Positions 14,501-15,966 of a stretch of 15,966 nucleotides of DNA are shown in pieces. Both the position numbers and the translations under genes were made by a program. How positions within the stretch are numbered: position 1 is the stretch's first letter; each line of letters starts with the position of its first letter. The notes beneath the pieces are model-generated. The model worked only from the letters and a program-made list of their open reading frames with translations. It was not told where the DNA came from and did no database searches. The stretch spans positions 1 through 15,966 of the forward strand of contig JAOAFW010000433.1 in NCBI GenBank assembly GCA_026416065.1. The letters run 5' to 3'. This DNA is from Fimbriimonadales bacterium (GTDB lineage: Bacteria; Armatimonadota; Fimbriimonadia; Fimbriimonadales; GBS-DC).

Positions 14501-14508
14501 ATTGTACC
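14501..14508 (-). promoter_or_regulatory. -10 element (GGTACAAT) for the receiver operon
   Basis: Minus-strand GGTACAAT lies 32 nt upstream of the ATG at 14468. It would give a leader of about 26 nt containing the GGAGG ribosome site. No -35 consensus is visible. Confidence 0.45.
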
Positions 14509-14517
14509 CAATCCGAT

Positions 14518-14547
14518 GCGCCTGTGCTTTAGGCGCGTCCACGCGCC
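14518..14547 (-). terminator. Alternative GC-rich hairpins after pntAA
   Basis: GCGCCT (14518-14523) pairs with AGGCGC (14531-14536), or GGCGCG (14532-14537) pairs with CGCGCC (14542-14547); the two share bases and exclude each other. They lie 43-72 bp past the pntAA stop. No T-tract follows on the minus strand, so a classic intrinsic terminator is not supported. Confidence 0.35.
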
Positions 14548-14589
14548 GGGAGGTTCCAAAAGGATTATCGGCAGACGAACGTGGTTTTC

Positions 14590-15744
14590 TCAGCCCAAAC
14601 TGCCCATCACCCGGGAATGCACGATTGTGCCCTTATGCGTCACGAGCGTTTCACGGGCAATCTCATCTTCCAGGTCGGGCTTCGGCTCGGGCAGCATACC
14701 TACCTTATGCAGGTGCGCAACGAGGTTATACAGGTTGCGACTGTAGAGCATACTGGCGTCTACGGGAACCGTAGCAGGCAGGTTCACCGCGCCGACAATC
14801 GTGACGCCATGAGGTTGAACGATTTCGTCGGGCTGCGTGAGTTCGCAGTTGCCGCCCCATTCAGCGGCGAGGTCGATAATCACGCTGCCTGCGGGCATCG
14901 CTTCTACCACGCGACGCGGGATGAGCATCGGCGCGTGTTTACCGGGCACAGCAGCAGTGCTGATAATCACCTCATGCTGCACCAGATGTTCACCGAGCAG
15001 GTCTTGCTGGCGACGCAGCGTCTCTTCTTCTAAGGCACGGGCGTAGCCGCCCGCCGTTTCCGCCTGGGCGACCTCGAGGGGGATTTCCACGAACTTCGCA
15101 CCGACGCTTTCCACCTGCTCACGCGTGGCAGGGCGCACATCATAGCCTGAGACGGCTGCGCCGAGCCGCTTGGCGGTCGCCATCGCTTGGAGACCTGCCA
15201 CACCCGCCCCAATCACGAACACCCGCGCAGGCGAGACCGTGCCCGCCGCGCTCATCAGCAGGGGGAACATGCTCGGCAACAGGTTCGCTGCGAGCAATAC
15301 CGCCTTATAACCTGCGACTGTTGCCATCGAGGAGAGGGCGTCCATGCTCTGCGCGCGGGTAATGCGCGGAATCAGCTCCATCGCGAATGCGGTCGCACCG
15401 CGCTCTGCCAGCAATCCGACGCCCTGCGGGCGAAAGAGGGGTTCCATGAACCCTATCCAGATTTGCCCGGCGCGAACAAAAGGCAGGTCCGCCTCGAAGC
15501 GCGGATTCGCGCCTGCTGTGCGCACGGCTAAAATCACGTCGGCTTGCTCCAGCACCGCCTCACGGGTGGGCAGAATCCGTGCACCGGCGGTTTGATAGGA
15601 TTCGTCGGAGTGAAACGCCCCTGCTCCCGCGCCAGATTGCACCAGCACTTCGAAGCCAAGTTTTGCGTAGTTTGCGACGAGCGCGGGGATTAGGGCAACG
15701 CGCCGCTCGTTGGGATAGGTCTCCTGCAACACGCCTAACTTCAT
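14590..15744 (-). CDS. pntAA: NAD(P) transhydrogenase subunit alpha part 1 (PntAA)
   Basis: This is the NAD(H)-binding subunit (domain I) of the proton-translocating transhydrogenase, which couples hydride transfer between NADH and NADP+ to the proton gradient. The 384-residue product has the family motifs: GVLQETYPNERRVALIP (4-20), MELIPRITRAQSMDALSSMA (122-141), the Rossmann loop VIGAGVAGLQA (177-187), SGYDVRPATREQVESVGAKF (199-218) with Asp202, IISTAAVPGKHAPMLI, IIDLAAEWGGNCELTQPDE and SMLYSRNLYN. It stops after the soluble domain without membrane segments, so it is the split alpha-1 form. The membrane subunits PntAB and PntB, normally directly downstream, are absent; a receiver gene follows instead. 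Alanine dehydrogenase is related but lacks the GYDVRPATxEQVES pattern. The start follows a TACAAT box by 7 nt without a ribosome site, suggesting a leaderless transcript. Confidence 0.94.
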   Translation of the reverse strand: MKLGVLQETYPNERRVALIPALVANYAKLGFEVLVQSGAGAGAFHSDESYQTAGARILPTREAVLEQADVILAVRTAGANPRFEADLPFVRAGQIWIGFMEPLFRPQGVGLLAERGATAFAMELIPRITRAQSMDALSSMATVAGYKAVLLAANLLPSMFPLLMSAAGTVSPARVFVIGAGVAGLQAMATAKRLGAAVSGYDVRPATREQVESVGAKFVEIPLEVAQAETAGGYARALEEETLRRQQDLLGEHLVQHEVIISTAAVPGKHAPMLIPRRVVEAMPAGSVIIDLAAEWGGNCELTQPDEIVQPHGVTIVGAVNLPATVPVDASMLYSRNLYNLVAHLHKVGMLPEPKPDLEDEIARETLVTHKGTIVHSRVMGSLG

Positions 15745-15751
15745 CGGCTCA

Positions 15752-15759
15752 ATTGTACC
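15752..15759 (-). promoter_or_regulatory. -10 element (GGTACAAT) for pntAA
   Basis: Minus-strand GGTACAAT ends 7 nt before the pntAA ATG, and there is no ribosome site. This spacing fits transcription starting at or next to the start codon. Confidence 0.55.
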
Positions 15760-15768
15760 TGTGAGATG

Positions 15769-15776
15769 GGTATAAT
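15769..15776 (+). promoter_or_regulatory. -10 element (GGTATAAT) for the small membrane protein
   Basis: GG followed by a perfect TATAAT ends 7 nt before the ATG at 15784, again without a ribosome site. It is divergent to the pntAA promoter, with the two hexamers separated by 13 bp. Confidence 0.55.
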
Positions 15777-15783
15777 CGTGGTG

Positions 15784-15966
15784 ATGCTACGGGTCGGACT
15801 GGGGGCGTTATTTGGCGCAGCAGCAGGGGTGTTCGTTGCGGCGGGCTGGCTGATGATAACGGGCGGCGCGACGTTTGCCGCCACGCTCATCACGGTGCTG
15901 GCGCTGATTGGGATGGGCACGATGGTCGGCGGAGCGGCGGGCTTCCTGTGGGCGAGGCGCACACCC
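15784..15966 (+). CDS. Small glycine-rich membrane protein, N-terminal part (partial)
   Basis: An open frame of 61 codons runs from ATG to the window edge without a stop. It encodes two hydrophobic segments (about 4-25 and 30-55) rich in Gly and Ala, beginning MLRVGLGALFGAAAGVFVAA, with a basic WARR stretch after the second. The pattern suggests a helical hairpin with glycine-zipper packing. It does not resemble PntAB. GTG codons at 15778 and 15781 are in frame and could be starts, but the ATG has the best spacing from TATAAT (7 nt). The function is unknown, and the protein may continue beyond the window. Confidence 0.55.
   Translation, partial: MLRVGLGALFGAAAGVFVAAGWLMITGGATFAATLITVLALIGMGTMVGGAAGFLWARRTP

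Larger units (their letters stand above)
14469..14570 (-). repeat. 10-bp inverted repeat spanning the leader of the receiver gene
   Basis: AGGATTATCG at 14561-14570 is the exact reverse complement of CGATAATCCT at 14469-14478. On the minus-strand RNA the downstream arm contains the receiver gene's ribosome site and runs to the base before its ATG, so in read-through transcripts from pntAA this helix (extendable by two G-U pairs) would cover the site. Transcripts starting at the internal GGTACAAT promoter would lack the upstream arm. Confidence 0.5.

Noticed and set aside
14590..15744. Alanine dehydrogenase instead of PntAA
   Set aside because: The YDVRPATREQVES and WGGNCELTQPDE patterns are those of transhydrogenase domain I.
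1..15966. CRISPR arrays, tRNA/rRNA genes, insertion sequences, phage or defence genes
   Set aside because: No spaced direct repeats, tRNA-like folds, transposase or nuclease motifs were found on either strand; the genes are nearly contiguous and mostly housekeeping.

Overview
The window is compact bacterial chromosome carrying mostly housekeeping genes, with moderately GC-rich coding sequence. A Spy/LTXXQ-like exported protein, a TgpA-type membrane transglutaminase, a DUF3054 membrane protein, split PntAA, GH130 and RpoN together suggest a deep-branching, non-proteobacterial organism. Armatimonadota or a similar lineage would fit, but this is inference from gene mix only. There are no tRNAs, rRNAs, CRISPR arrays, transposases, phage or defence genes.

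Layout: (1) 1-1699, plus strand: the end of a GGDEF protein, then rpoN (sigma-54). (2) 1696-5170, minus strand: a Spy-like periplasmic protein, then eno and pyk, which catalyse consecutive last steps of glycolysis and are separated by 1 bp. A perfect 15-bp inverted repeat lies between the Spy-like gene and eno. (3) 5284-9567, plus strand: a tight run of a transglutaminase-domain membrane protein, holA (DNA polymerase III delta) and a GH130 glycoside phosphorylase/hydrolase. (4) 9568-10941, minus strand: a MATE-family transporter. (5) 11015-12517, plus strand: a DUF3054 membrane protein, a possible 24-residue ORF and mltG. (6) 12520-15744, minus strand: pntAA, a stand-alone receiver protein, a 70-residue membrane protein and purA. 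(7) 15784-end, plus strand: the start of a small glycine-rich membrane protein.

No gene-free stretch exceeds about 120 bp. Two architectural patterns stand out. All three convergent gene pairs have stop codons that overlap or nearly touch (4-bp overlap, 0-bp gap, 2-bp gap), leaving no room for ordinary terminators. Almost every gap that should hold a promoter carries a GG-TANNNT box (GGTATAAT, GGTACAAT, GGTAGAAT and similar) without a clear -35 element. In several cases the box sits only 6-7 nt from the start codon, which points to leaderless transcripts.

I found no convincing undescribed multi-gene system. The most interesting signals are regulatory: the GG-TANNNT promoters, a 39-bp divergent promoter with mirror-image spacing, a 10-bp complementarity that could mask the receiver gene's ribosome site, a terminator-like hairpin in the purA leader, and a dispersed-repeat-like hairpin before eno. 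At the protein level the best leads are a Spy-like protein made of an in-register 79-residue duplication and a pntAA with no pntAB or pntB beside it.
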